In this document: positions 1-9,752 of the stretch, piece by piece | Layout of the letters: every line of letters begins with the position of its first letter | Position numbering within the stretch: the first letter of the stretch is position 1 | From: Alphaproteobacteria bacterium | GTDB taxonomy: Bacteria; Pseudomonadota; Alphaproteobacteria; CAAGCB01; CAG-977 | Assembly (NCBI GenBank): GCA_900768465.1 | Contig: CAAGCY010000021.1 | Location: 24,303-88,302, forward strand | Direction: 5' to 3' | Length of the DNA stretch: 64,000 bases | Made by a program: the position numbers and the translations under genes | Notes under the pieces: generated by a model | Database searches by the model: none | What the model saw: the letters and a program-made list of their open reading frames with translations, nothing else | Told to the model about the DNA's origin: nothing

Positions 1-5
1 CGCAC

Positions 6-815
6 ATGGCGGTTGATTCGGTCTTTCACCCGTTTGTGTACAGCGTTTCGGGGTCTCAAGTTCCCGAAAACAACAGCTCCAAAGAGGGCGAAGACCTTGC
101 CAAAGCGCGCCACCGCTATGCGGAAACGTGGCTGGACGTTCATTTCTTGCGTGAAAAAGGACTGACGTTCAACAATTTCCGCCCGATGCGAAAAATCGTT
201 CACAACATCGGCGATTCCCGTATGCTGGCGGACTTTTTCTGCAAAAACTACCAAAAAGCCTATCATATCGACCGCGACGTATCGTCCGATTTTCGCCGCG
301 GCATGCTGGTTCAGCTGGCAATCGGCAAAGTTACGCAAAATCAAAATATCGGAAGCATGCTGCGCCGTTTGGACGACTATACGGGCGGGAAATTAAAGCT
401 TGCCGTTTCCGGATTTTACCAAAACGACCGCCAAATTCCCGAATTGATGACCTCGTTTACTTCGTTTACGCATCCCGTAACGGGCGAAACCGTCCATAAG
501 AATTTGAACGATTTAACCGAAGAATCCATCGTTTGCGGCACAAAATATATGCGCGCCGCCGAATCTTACATCAAAACGGGCGACAGATCGGCGTTCATGC
601 GCGCGGTTTCGGACCGCAATTTGGATACGGGCGTCGGAAACACAAAGCTTGCCGACATCAAAAAAGCCCGCCCCGCCGATATTCAAGACCTGAAAGGGAC
701 GAAATTCAACGCCTTCATGGCGGAAAAACCCGTCAAAAAAATGCCGTCCGGCGTTAAAAACGAAGCCGTGCGCCAACGGATGAAACTGTCCCTGAATTCA
801 CGCGGACGTTTCTGA
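6..815 (+). CDS. Unrecognised protein, probably 5'-truncated by the window edge
   Basis: The frame is open from the window edge and ends at a TGA at 815. The first visible ATG at 6 has only five bases before it, so no ribosome-binding site can be judged and it may be an internal methionine. The protein is polar, without signal peptide or membrane helix, and its last 60 residues are rich in lysine and proline. I recognise no domain. It is followed by a strong hairpin terminator shared with the convergent gene at 871. It could be the tail of a larger cytosolic protein; no function is assigned. Confidence 0.6.
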   Translation: MAVDSVFHPFVYSVSGSQVPENNSSKEGEDLAKARHRYAETWLDVHFLREKGLTFNNFRPMRKIVHNIGDSRMLADFFCKNYQKAYHIDRDVSSDFRRGMLVQLAIGKVTQNQNIGSMLRRLDDYTGGKLKLAVSGFYQNDRQIPELMTSFTSFTHPVTGETVHKNLNDLTEESIVCGTKYMRAAESYIKTGDRSAFMRAVSDRNLDTGVGNTKLADIKKARPADIQDLKGTKFNAFMAEKPVKKMPSGVKNEAVRQRMKLSLNSRGRF

Positions 816-826
816 CAAACAGACAA

Positions 827-857
827 AAAAGGCTTCGGAAAAACCGAAGCCTTTGTT
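827..857. terminator. Bidirectional intrinsic terminator
   Basis: An inverted repeat (AAAGGCTTCGG, A-rich loop, CCGAAGCCTTT) lies between two convergent genes, with A and T runs on the flanks so that it can serve both strands. Confidence 0.8.
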
Positions 858-870
858 GATTTCGTTTCGC

Positions 871-1065
871 TTATTCAGCCGCATGATCCAAGCAGGCGCA
901 TTTTTCGACTGCCCGCGTTTCTTTGAAATAACGGCGTTCTGCAAACTCGCTTTTTTTACCGATGTTGAATTCGGACATCGGACGGAAATACCCCATAACG
1001 CGCGTCCAGATTTCGCAGGGCTGGCGTTCTTCGTCTTTCAGGGTGATTTCTGTGTTTTCAGTCAT
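871..1065 (-). CDS. Stand-alone glycyl-radical segment of class III ribonucleotide reductase (copy 1)
   Basis: This 64-residue protein consists almost entirely of the C-terminal glycyl-radical segment normally fused to NrdD. It contains CEIWTRVMGYF, where Gly25 aligns with the radical glycine of the NrdD motif RVxGY, followed by a GKKSEFAER stretch matching the family's GKQEE-type segment. The start at 1065 is preferred because it aligns without gaps through residue 25 with the second copy at 60042-60230; an in-frame ATG two codons upstream (1071) is the alternative. The gene stands alone, between a terminator and an autotransporter gene, with an NrdR-box-like site about 60 bases upstream. 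It probably supplies or replaces the radical domain of the NrdD at 60261-62321. The homology is clear; the role is inferred. Confidence 0.8.
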   Translation of the reverse strand: MTENTEITLKDEERQPCEIWTRVMGYFRPMSEFNIGKKSEFAERRYFKETRAVEKCACLDHAAE

Positions 1066-1127
1066 TTGCATATTCTTTCAAGTTAAGTGTTGAAAATCAA
1101 TCTTTGGGGATGTCATCCCGTCTGTAA

Positions 1128-1143
1128 CCACTATATATGGGGC
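1128..1143 (-). promoter_or_regulatory. NrdR-box-like operator upstream of glycyl-radical copy 1
   Basis: The 16-mer CCACTATATATGGGGC agrees with the NrdR consensus ACACWATATATWGNGT at 13 of 16 positions, including the central ATATAT. It lies about 63 bases upstream of the start at 1065, nearly the same distance as the similar site upstream of nrdD. NrdR is the general repressor of ribonucleotide reductase genes, so co-control with nrdD is likely. Confidence 0.65.
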
Positions 1144-1205
1144 AAAACAAAAATGACAAGACATATTTTCAATTATTTTGCAACGCGTTGAATTCGTTAT
1201 CCTTT

Positions 1206-4200
1206 TTAAAAAGTCACCCGCAAAGTCGCCGTCAAGGTATGCGAAAACCATTCGGGGCGGATGTCCAGATTGTAGCGCGCCGACAAATCAACGGATTTGC
1301 CCCACACATACGATATTGCCGCGCCAAATTCCGCGCCGTACGGATCCATATCCGATCCTTTGACGGTATAAGACGCGCCGTTGGTCAATGACACCGTCGC
1401 TTCGTCTTCGGAGCGCGAAAAATCATAAACCAGTCCCGCGGACAAATCGGACGACCACACGCCTTTTCCCGCGCGGGACAGTTCGAACGTTTTTTGCGTT
1501 TCCGCCACCGCCGAAAACACGGTGTTTGAAAACGACGCGATTTTCTGACCGACGGAATCTTCGTGCGCCGCGCGCGACACCGACGAATAACGCAGTCCGA
1601 AAGCGGGATTCCAGCCTTTTCTGTCGAATCCCAGCATCAGCTGTCCGCCGACTGTTTTGGTGTCGTAATTGTCGGAAACCATCAAGCCCGACAAGTTCTT
1701 TTGTTCTTCAAAGGTGTTTTTGCCGGAACTGACAACGCCCGACAAATACCAATCCGCGGGTTTGTATATCCCGTACAGGAAAAAAGTATCCCCCGACACA
1801 TCCGTCGAACGCTGCAAAGCGGTCAAATCCGACGTTGTGCGGGCATAGCCGAATCCGATTGCCGCCACATCCGCGAATATGACGTCCAGCCCCATGGATA
1901 CTCCTGTCGAATCGGCGCTGAAGCCGTCTTCTTTGGAAGCGGATTTATATTCGTTCGTGTTGTACAATCCTTGCGCCCACACGCCGACTGCGGGACGCGC
2001 GCCGTAAAACGCGCCGTAATCCGCCTGCCGTTGAGAACGGTATTTGGCAACTTTGCGTTTGGGACGGATATCCTCATCATCGTAGGGATTGTAATTGCGC
2101 GGCGTTCGTCTGATGTCGTAGGTCGGATAAGCCCGTCCCGCAGGTTCGGCATCGTATCCCGCGCGTTTGTAGTAATCCGCCGACCGCATCAGACCGGAGC
2201 TGTACGCCGACCCGCCCGAACGTCCGTAAAGTTCGCGCATTTGCCGATATTTTTCGGAACGGTTGCCCATTTTTTGCTGCAAACCGCTCAAGCGGTTGAA
2301 CACGGATTTGGAAACGCGCGTTTGCGTTAAAACGGATTGTCCCGTCACCGCGCCCGACACATCGGGAGCAAGAGCCGTCAACGCGCTCAAGTACGCGCGT
2401 CCGCCGCCCTTTTTCTGCGACAAAGCGTCCAAATGCGATGCTACGGGAAACATTTTGTCGCTTTCGTTGAACAGCCCGCCGTCCAGCACCGCCGCCGCCG
2501 TGTTTTGGTTGTTTTGCGATCCTTTTTCTTCTGTCACGATTTCTTCGGCGTTTGATGTTTCTTTCAGCCTGTAACAAAAACCGCTGCCCGACGAACAAGT
2601 CACTTCTTCCAGCTTGTAGCGGCTGTTGGCAAAAGTAAAGCTGCCCGAACCGACCGCGCCTGAAACCAGCTGAAATTCCGTTCCGTCCGTCGCCGTGTGC
2701 AGACCGTAATCAATCGTCAAATCCAAATTGACGTTGTTTCCAATGGCAATCTTGCCACCGGTGACATCGATTTTGCCGTAAGCAGTATGGTCGATTATCT
2801 TCCCCGCGTCATCCGTCGCCGCCGCCGTCAGCCGCAGATGCAAAGACGAATTGTCGTTGAACGTCAATCCGTTTGAAACACTCAAGTGCGTCACGCCGAT
2901 GTCCAGCGTGCCGCCGATAGTCGCGCCGTTGGTAATCGAAGCGTTTTGATTAAAGGTTGCTTTGCCCGCCCCCGTCATGGACAGCGCGCCGATTTTCGTA
3001 TTGGCGCCGTTAAAGAACACAGTCCCTGCACCGATGCTCAAATCCGAAATATTCGTCCCTTTTCTGAAGTATGCCGATCCGTTGCCGACAGCAACTTTCC
3101 GGGCGGTTGTATCCTCGTAAAACGTCAAAGCCCCCGCGCCTGTTTCGATTGCGCCAAAAGTCAGCGCTTTGGAGAACGTTCCGCCGTTCGTCAGTATCAG
3201 CGTGCCGTCCCCCGTCAAATTGCCCGTCACCTTCAGCGTGTCGGAAACCGTCAACGTTTTGCCCGCTTCGACGTTCAGCGTTCCGTTTTCGGATTCAAAG
3301 CGCAATGCGCCCGCTGCGGAATTGTCGGCAACACTTACCGTTCCCGATCCGACATACACCGCGCCGATGCGTTTTCCGCCCGTCGACAATTCACCGCTGT
3401 TGATTTTCAGCACGCCGTCGCCCGACACCGTGCCGAGCGTTCTGCCGCTTTGCTCCAAATCGGAAATCGACAGCACCGCACCGCTTCCGACCGTCGCCGA
3501 ACCGCCGTTGAAGCTTAGTTTTCCCACATTCGCGTTTTTGTTAAAGCTCGCACTGCCGCCCGCGATATTGATTTCGCCCAAAGACGCAATCGGCGCATTG
3601 AACGTGCTGCCCGTTCCGCTCAGGCGCAAAGTCCCCTCACCCGTCACGGTATTGGACGCTTTGGTCGCAATCTTCGCCAAAGTCAGCGTGTTTCCGCTTT
3701 CGATGTTCAGTCTGCCGTCATCACCCGAAAAATCAACGGACGCCATTGTCGTATTGCCCGTAAAGCTTGCCGTTCCCGCCCCGACAATCAAACGACCGTC
3801 TTTGAACGAAACTCCCGTTGCGAAAGCCCCGTTCGCACCGCCCGACAGGTTAATCGTCCCCGTGCCGTTCAGCGTATTTGAAGCGGTATCAATCTTTTGC
3901 GTGATGTTCAGCGTTTTTTTGACGGTCAGCGTCGAACCGCTGTTTGCGCCGAAAGAAAGCGTCCCGACCGTCATATCGGCGTTTTGAATCAGCTCCGCCC
4001 CGCTTGCGATTGAAACGGTGTTTGCCTGCGCCGCGGCATTGACGGTCAACGCGCCGTTTCCCACCGTGATTGTGCCGACTTGCGCCGTACCGGAAAGCGT
4101 AGCCGACTGCAAAACGGACAAACCGCCCAAATCGGACAGTTTGGAATTAACAGTCATACCGCTTTTGTTCAAAGCCAGCGTCCCCGAACCCGTGAACAGA

Positions 4201-7034
4201 CTGCTGCCGTCCGCGCCGATATCATCCAAAGTCAGCTTTGCTCCGCTGTTGATTGAAACGGCGGAGTTTGCCGCCAAATCAAGCTGTTTCAACGCATTGT
4301 CGCCCGCGAACATCGCTTTTGCGCCGCTTGACAAAGACAGCACATTTGTTTTAACGGAATTTGCGGCAAACGTTCCCGTTCCCAGAACAGACAAAGTTCC
4401 GCCTTTGATTATCGCTCCGTCAACGGTTGTTACGGCTCCGCCGACAGTCAAAGCGGACGTAATATCGATTTCGGCAGCCTTTGAAAACTGTAAATCCGTA
4501 ACGGACGAATCCTCTTTAAACGTCGTATTTCCGCCGACAATCAACCTGTTCAAATTTTTCGTCGAAATACTTCCGCCTTTGGTCAAACGCAAAGTTCCCG
4601 ATCCCGACACTTTGCCGCCCGTCATGCTCAATGCGTCGCCGATTTCCAGCGTGCCGTTGTTGACGGTCAAATCGCCGCCTTTTCCCGTAATTGTGCCGAC
4701 GCTTGATACGCCGCCGTTTGAAAATTCGACACCGCCGTTTGCAAACTCTAATGTTCCCAAAGCGGAAACGGGACCGCCGAACGTCGATTTTTCGGTTCCC
4801 GTCAACTTTAAAGTCCCTGCACCTTTTACGGTATTGTTGTCTTTGGTCTGAATTTTTTGAAGCTCCAGCACTTTACCGCTTTTGATGTTCAGCGTGCCTT
4901 TTTTATTCGGTACGAATTCGACTGCTCCGATTGTAATTGATCCGGAAATTGTCGCCGTTCCGTCCTCGATTTTCAGCGTTCCCAAATTTTTGATTTTGTC
5001 GTTGCCGCCGAAATTAACACTGGTATTGCCAACCAGCAACAAAGTGCCCGCACCGCCGATGCTGCCCGTGCCGTGAATAATCAAAGAAACATCATTGCCG
5101 CCTGCGTCCAACGCCAAAGTACCGCCTGCAACGATATCGATAACACCGTTAGAGCTATCGTCAAATTGCAGATTTTTAACCTTTAGAATTCCTTTTTCCA
5201 AAGTTATTTTTGATTCATTTGTTCCCGAAAACCGCAATTTGTTCAAAACAGCATCATCAAACAACCCGCCGTAAGTTACTTTAACGTTTTGATTTGTTCC
5301 GTCGATTTGCAAAGTGCCAAAATTATCGAATCGCCCGTCAAACGTCAAATCGCCTGCAAGTTGTAACGTTCCTGTTCCGGCAAAAGTCGTTGCCGCTGAT
5401 TTTTCCCCTCTGATTTCACCGTTTTTAATGGTTAATGTACCGTCAACTTTGATTTTCGCGGCAAAGTTTGACACAAATTTGTCTGCAGAAACGGAAGCTT
5501 CTTTTTCAATGTTTATGGACGCGTATTTAAGCTCATTCGAGTTCCCGAACAAAATCTCTTTAAATTCGGAATATCCCGCATTGAAATTCGCAGTTGCTTG
5601 CCGCAAATCCAGTTTATTAAGCTTCACGCCTTTCAATGAATTGAAATTGACAATGGCATCAGGTTCTGCCTGTACGCTCAGCACATCATTGGAAAATTTG
5701 TCTTGTCCACCGTTATCCGTAAATTCCAGTACAGCTTCCTTGTCAACAATCAGTCTGCCGTCCGTAATGCCGGCATTATAAGTAAACTTTGCTGTATCTT
5801 TGATTGTTCCGCCATTTTTCAAAGTAATTGTTTTGTCATTATCTGAAAAGTTAATTCTTCCATCATCAAAATCTAAATTTTCAACAACCAACGCAGCATT
5901 TATATTGGCAACGGAATTTCCTTTCAACGTTAGATTTTTCACCCTCACCAACGAATTGATGTTCAGCGTTCCTTGATTGATTTCAAGAGCTTTAAGTTCT
6001 GTCTCTCCTTTGAAAGTCAACACACCCTTTTTGGGTTCACCCTTACCGTATGCACGAATAGTTCCGAAATTCAGTTTCATAAACGTTGCATTCGCCCCGT
6101 TCATCAAATTCAATGCACCATCCCCAACGAGCGATGCACTGCTTTTTGACATATCAAAGTTTTCCGAAACCGTCAAAGCGACATCTTTATTTATGGTCAA
6201 CCGCACGCTTGCCGCGTCGAATTCAAATTTTTTAACGGCAACATTTGCATTCATATCCATGGTTTGGGAAGCCAGCCGTAACGTTCCCGTGTCCCAGTTG
6301 ATAATGGAGGATATTGTCGAAACCCCGTCAAACGAAAGCGTGCCATCCCCCGTCAATGTGTTGACATTGCTGGCGTTGTTATAATCAATCGTATTACCCG
6401 TAAATTCCAGCGTTCCGCTTTTTATATTGAATGTTCCGCCTGTAATTAACAATCCGTTCCCGCTTCCGACGCTTCCTATACGAACCGTTGAGTTGTTTGT
6501 TAATGTGTGATTGCCTCCCTTGAGTTCAAAATCGCCCGTAGTTGATTTTTTCATCAGCAATTCGCTGTTTTGGGTATAGTCAAACGTTCCGTCTATAATT
6601 TTAAAAGCACCCTCGGTGCTTACACCGATTTTTTTCTCTACACCGTCTTTGTTAACTGTAATACTATCGACATCCAGCCCTTTATATATTTTTATGGCAT
6701 CGTTGAAATGTCCGTTGTTGATTTCCAAATCACCGCTTAATCTGTCCGTCCCCATGACATACGTCTTGTGACCACTCGCCGTATTAAAATTCACAGTTTC
6801 GGTTTCTCCGTCATCGCCGCTTTTCAGATAAGCTGAATAATCCCAGATTTCACCGCCCTCAAATGTATAATTTGCGCCATTCAGAATGGTCAGATTTTCG
6901 CCCATTTTTTGATATATACTGTTATCCGGTGTCAATGTTTCGGTTACATTGTCCAACACCTTCGCACTTGTCCCGCACGGCATCACCATGGTCAAAGCGG
7001 TTGTCAACAACAAAAATTTTTTCAAGGCGTGCAT
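1206..7034 (-). CDS. Large autotransporter (type V secretion) with repetitive beta-helix passenger
   Basis: The product is about 1942 residues. The N-terminus is a Sec signal peptide (HALKKFLLLTTALTMVMP, then a small-residue cleavage site). The next ~1500 residues are many degenerate repeats rich in Gly, Asn, Thr and Ser with recurring GxGTL and VGxGT strings, as in passenger beta-helices with autotransporter-associated repeats. A Tyr/Arg-rich linker leads to a C-terminal beta-barrel from about residue 1680, starting near VGVWAQGLY and ending in the outer-membrane signature LRVTF. The ATG at 7034 is preferred over 7040 because GGAGA lies six bases before it but touches the earlier ATG. The passenger should be displayed on or released from the cell surface; adhesion is a guess. 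No protease triad was recognised. Confidence 0.9.
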   Translation of the reverse strand: MHALKKFLLLTTALTMVMPCGTSAKVLDNVTETLTPDNSIYQKMGENLTILNGANYTFEGGEIWDYSAYLKSGDDGETETVNFNTASGHKTYVMGTDRLSGDLEINNGHFNDAIKIYKGLDVDSITVNKDGVEKKIGVSTEGAFKIIDGTFDYTQNSELLMKKSTTGDFELKGGNHTLTNNSTVRIGSVGSGNGLLITGGTFNIKSGTLEFTGNTIDYNNASNVNTLTGDGTLSFDGVSTISSIINWDTGTLRLASQTMDMNANVAVKKFEFDAASVRLTINKDVALTVSENFDMSKSSASLVGDGALNLMNGANATFMKLNFGTIRAYGKGEPKKGVLTFKGETELKALEINQGTLNINSLVRVKNLTLKGNSVANINAALVVENLDFDDGRINFSDNDKTITLKNGGTIKDTAKFTYNAGITDGRLIVDKEAVLEFTDNGGQDKFSNDVLSVQAEPDAIVNFNSLKGVKLNKLDLRQATANFNAGYSEFKEILFGNSNELKYASINIEKEASVSADKFVSNFAAKIKVDGTLTIKNGEIRGEKSAATTFAGTGTLQLAGDLTFDGRFDNFGTLQIDGTNQNVKVTYGGLFDDAVLNKLRFSGTNESKITLEKGILKVKNLQFDDSSNGVIDIVAGGTLALDAGGNDVSLIIHGTGSIGGAGTLLLVGNTSVNFGGNDKIKNLGTLKIEDGTATISGSITIGAVEFVPNKKGTLNIKSGKVLELQKIQTKDNNTVKGAGTLKLTGTEKSTFGGPVSALGTLEFANGGVEFSNGGVSSVGTITGKGGDLTVNNGTLEIGDALSMTGGKVSGSGTLRLTKGGSISTKNLNRLIVGGNTTFKEDSSVTDLQFSKAAEIDITSALTVGGAVTTVDGAIIKGGTLSVLGTGTFAANSVKTNVLSLSSGAKAMFAGDNALKQLDLAANSAVSINSGAKLTLDDIGADGSSLFTGSGTLALNKSGMTVNSKLSDLGGLSVLQSATLSGTAQVGTITVGNGALTVNAAAQANTVSIASGAELIQNADMTVGTLSFGANSGSTLTVKKTLNITQKIDTASNTLNGTGTINLSGGANGAFATGVSFKDGRLIVGAGTASFTGNTTMASVDFSGDDGRLNIESGNTLTLAKIATKASNTVTGEGTLRLSGTGSTFNAPIASLGEINIAGGSASFNKNANVGKLSFNGGSATVGSGAVLSISDLEQSGRTLGTVSGDGVLKINSGELSTGGKRIGAVYVGSGTVSVADNSAAGALRFESENGTLNVEAGKTLTVSDTLKVTGNLTGDGTLILTNGGTFSKALTFGAIETGAGALTFYEDTTARKVAVGNGSAYFRKGTNISDLSIGAGTVFFNGANTKIGALSMTGAGKATFNQNASITNGATIGGTLDIGVTHLSVSNGLTFNDNSSLHLRLTAAATDDAGKIIDHTAYGKIDVTGGKIAIGNNVNLDLTIDYGLHTATDGTEFQLVSGAVGSGSFTFANSRYKLEEVTCSSGSGFCYRLKETSNAEEIVTEEKGSQNNQNTAAAVLDGGLFNESDKMFPVASHLDALSQKKGGGRAYLSALTALAPDVSGAVTGQSVLTQTRVSKSVFNRLSGLQQKMGNRSEKYRQMRELYGRSGGSAYSSGLMRSADYYKRAGYDAEPAGRAYPTYDIRRTPRNYNPYDDEDIRPKRKVAKYRSQRQADYGAFYGARPAVGVWAQGLYNTNEYKSASKEDGFSADSTGVSMGLDVIFADVAAIGFGYARTTSDLTALQRSTDVSGDTFFLYGIYKPADWYLSGVVSSGKNTFEEQKNLSGLMVSDNYDTKTVGGQLMLGFDRKGWNPAFGLRYSSVSRAAHEDSVGQKIASFSNTVFSAVAETQKTFELSRAGKGVWSSDLSAGLVYDFSRSEDEATVSLTNGASYTVKGSDMDPYGAEFGAAISYVWGKSVDLSARYNLDIRPEWFSHTLTATLRVTF

Positions 7035-7101
7035 AATCATTCTCCGTCGGCAGACGCGTTTTGACGTATTCTAAATCCGAATGATTAAAAGTTTGGAAAA
7101 A

Positions 7102-7845
7102 TCAGCCCGAAAATCGCCCCAGAAGCAAAAATTCGGTATTGCCTTCGGCACCTTTTATCGGGCTTTCGACAATATCCTCAACCGTCCAGCCCGCGCGCGA
7201 CGACAGCCAGTCCCTCATCGTGTCGCAAACCTGTTTGTGCAAAGCGGGGTCGCGGACGATTCCGCCCTCGCCCACTTGGTATTTTTCGACCTCGAATTGC
7301 GGCTTTATCAGCGCAATCAAATACGCCCCGTTCGGGTCGGCAAAGTTCAGCGGAACATCCAAAACGGTGCGAAGCCCGATAAAACTGGCGTCGCAAACAA
7401 TCATGCCGACGGGTTCGGGGATTTGTTCCGCGGTCAGATATTTGGCGTTGGTGCGTTCCAAAACGACGACGCGCGAATCGACCCGCAGTTTTTGCGCCAG
7501 CTGTCCGTAGCCGACATCGACCGCGTACACTTTTTTCGCGCCGTTGTGCAGCAACACGTCCGTAAAGCCGCCCGTCGAACACCCGACGTCCAAGCAAACC
7601 AAGCCCGTCGGGTCGAATCCCGATTCGCTTAATCCCTTGACCAGCTTGAATCCCCCGCGCGACACCCATGGAATCGCTTTGTTTTTCAACCGCAGTTGAG
7701 TTTCGGGCTTCAGCATTTCGCCCGCTTTTTCAATGCGGCGTTCGGCGGCGCAAACCTGCCCTTCCATAATCAAAGCGGCGGCTTTTGCTTGATTTTCCGC
7801 CAGTCCTTGAGCAACCAGCAGAACGTCGGCGCGCTGTTTTTTCAT
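7102..7845 (-). CDS. tlyA: TlyA family rRNA 2'-O-methyltransferase
   Basis: The 247-residue protein has the TlyA layout: an N-terminal S4 RNA-binding domain (residues ~3-60, RADVLLVAQGLA) and a Rossmann methyltransferase domain with the SAM-binding motif LDVGCSTGGFTD near residue 90. TlyA proteins 2'-O-methylate cytidines in 16S and/or 23S rRNA; the old hemolysin A name is not supported by this sequence. It is the last gene of the dxs operon, its ATG overlapping the dxs stop in an ATGA junction, so translation is probably coupled. Length is normal for the family. Confidence 0.93.
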   Translation of the reverse strand: MKKQRADVLLVAQGLAENQAKAAALIMEGQVCAAERRIEKAGEMLKPETQLRLKNKAIPWVSRGGFKLVKGLSESGFDPTGLVCLDVGCSTGGFTDVLLHNGAKKVYAVDVGYGQLAQKLRVDSRVVVLERTNAKYLTAEQIPEPVGMIVCDASFIGLRTVLDVPLNFADPNGAYLIALIKPQFEVEKYQVGEGGIVRDPALHKQVCDTMRDWLSSRAGWTVEDIVESPIKGAEGNTEFLLLGRFSG

Positions 7846-9752
7846 CGCACCATTTCCAACACGCGGTCGGCAATCGAACGCGCGTCCAATCCCGCCTGTT
7901 CATACTGCCTGTCCATGCTCGCCTGTTCGATAAAGCGGTCGGGTATCGTCAAAAAACGCACTTTCGTTTTTTCCAACAGCCCGTTGTTCGCCAGCCACGT
8001 CATCACCAAAGAACCGAATCCGCCTTCGACGCCTTCCTCGACAACGGCAAGCCCTTGGTGTCCCTCCGCCAGTTCGCGCAACAGCTTTTCATCGAACGGC
8101 TTGGCGAAACGCGCGTCGGCGACGGTCGCGGAAACGCCCTCCAGCGCCAGCATATCCGCCGCGGCAAGACACGCTTCCAGCCGCGTGCCGAGGCTTAAAA
8201 TCGCGACACGGTTGCCTTCGCGCATAATGCGCCCTTTGCCGATTTTCAGCGGCTGAGGATCGTCAAGCAATTCAAACAGACTGCCCGATCCGCGCGGATA
8301 GCGCACGGCGGTCGGACAATCGTCGATTTGCCCCATGGTAATCAACATTCTTTGCAGTTCGGCTTGGTCGCTGGGCGCCATGACAACCATATTCGGCACG
8401 GGACACAGCATCGCCAAATCGAAAATGCCGTGGTGAGTCGCACCGTCTTCGCCGACAAAGCCCGCGCGGTCTATCGCGAAACGGACGGGCAAATTTTGCA
8501 AAGCGACGTCGTGCAGGACTTGGTCGTACGCGCGCTGTAAAAAGCTGGAATACAAAGCGACAAAAGGCTTTATGCCCTCGCACGCCAGCCCCGCCGCGAA
8601 CGTTACCGCGTGCTGTTCGGCAATGCCCACATCAAAAAACCGTTCGGGATATTGTTCCGCAAACGCGTCCAATCCCGTCCCCGACGGCATCGCCGCCGTA
8701 ATCGCCGCAATCGATTTGTCTTTTTCCGCCATTTTCAACAAAGTCTGCGAAAACGTTTCGGTATACGTCGGTTTGTTGTTCTTTTTCGGCGCAAATTCGC
8801 CCGTTTCAATATCAAAGCACGATACGCCGTGATACTTGGACGGCGATTTTTCGGCAGGCGCGTAGCCGTGTCCTTTTTTGGTTACGACGTGAACCAGAAT
8901 CGGATAGTCTTCGGGCGCGTCGCGGATGTTGGTCAAAATCGGAATCAGCTGGTCGAAGCTGTGTCCGTCAATCGGTCCGATGTAATACAAGCCCATTTCT
9001 TCGAACAGCGTGCCGCCCGTTACAAAGCCTTTGGCGTGGTGTTCGACTTTCAGCGCCGCGCGCTTGACGAACTGCGGCAAGCGGTCGGAAATATCCAAAG
9101 CGACTTGGCGCAGGCTCATGTATTGCTTGGACGACAGGATTTGCGACAAATGGTGGCTGAGCGCGCCAACGGGACGCGCAATCGACATGTCGTTGTCGTT
9201 CAAAATGACAATCATGCGGCGGTTGGTGTCGCCCGCGTTGTTCAGCGCTTCAAAAACCATACCCGCGCTCATCGACCCGTCGCCGATGACGCTGATGACG
9301 TTGTTTTTGCGCCCCTGCAAATCGCGCCCCGCCGCCATGCCGACCGCCGCCGAAACGGATGTCGAGCTGTGTCCCGCTCCGAACGGGTCGTACACGCTTT
9401 CGGAACGCTTGGTAAAGCCCGACAAGCCGCCTTCGCGCCGCAAACCGTCAAAGCGGTCTTTGCGCCCCGTCAGCAATTTGTGGGCATAGCATTGATGACC
9501 GACATCCCAAATCAGCTTGTCGTCGGGAGTGTTGAAAACATAGTGCAGCGCAATCGACAGTTCGACGACGCCCAAACTTGCCCCCAAATGCCCGCCGTTG
9601 CGCGACACGACGCGGATGATTTCGCCGCGGATTTCACGCGCCAAATCGGGCAGCCGTTCCGTCGGCAACTGCCGCAAATCGGCAGGTGATTCGATTTTAC
9701 TCAAAAGCGAAGCTTCGCTTTGTTCCGCTTGCGCCTTTTTCTTGAAACTCAT
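7842..9752 (-). CDS. dxs: 1-deoxy-D-xylulose-5-phosphate synthase
   Basis: This 636-residue protein is full length. It condenses pyruvate and glyceraldehyde 3-phosphate in the first step of the non-mevalonate isoprenoid pathway, using thiamine diphosphate. Visible marks are the ThDP-binding GDGSMSAGM near residue 155, the DRAGFVGEDGATHHG segment of the pyrimidine domain near residue 415, and a C-terminal transketolase domain. It overlaps the ispA stop by four bases at the 5' end and the tlyA start at the 3' end. Together with ispA it supplies isoprenoid precursors. Confidence 0.97.
   Translation of the reverse strand: MSFKKKAQAEQSEASLLSKIESPADLRQLPTERLPDLAREIRGEIIRVVSRNGGHLGASLGVVELSIALHYVFNTPDDKLIWDVGHQCYAHKLLTGRKDRFDGLRREGGLSGFTKRSESVYDPFGAGHSSTSVSAAVGMAAGRDLQGRKNNVISVIGDGSMSAGMVFEALNNAGDTNRRMIVILNDNDMSIARPVGALSHHLSQILSSKQYMSLRQVALDISDRLPQFVKRAALKVEHHAKGFVTGGTLFEEMGLYYIGPIDGHSFDQLIPILTNIRDAPEDYPILVHVVTKKGHGYAPAEKSPSKYHGVSCFDIETGEFAPKKNNKPTYTETFSQTLLKMAEKDKSIAAITAAMPSGTGLDAFAEQYPERFFDVGIAEQHAVTFAAGLACEGIKPFVALYSSFLQRAYDQVLHDVALQNLPVRFAIDRAGFVGEDGATHHGIFDLAMLCPVPNMVVMAPSDQAELQRMLITMGQIDDCPTAVRYPRGSGSLFELLDDPQPLKIGKGRIMREGNRVAILSLGTRLEACLAAADMLALEGVSATVADARFAKPFDEKLLRELAEGHQGLAVVEEGVEGGFGSLVMTWLANNGLLEKTKVRFLTIPDRFIEQASMDRQYEQAGLDARSIADRVLEMVR

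Noticed and set aside
7102..7845. Hemolysin A function for the tlyA product
   Set aside because: The sequence is an S4 plus methyltransferase rRNA-modifying enzyme; the hemolysin name is historical.
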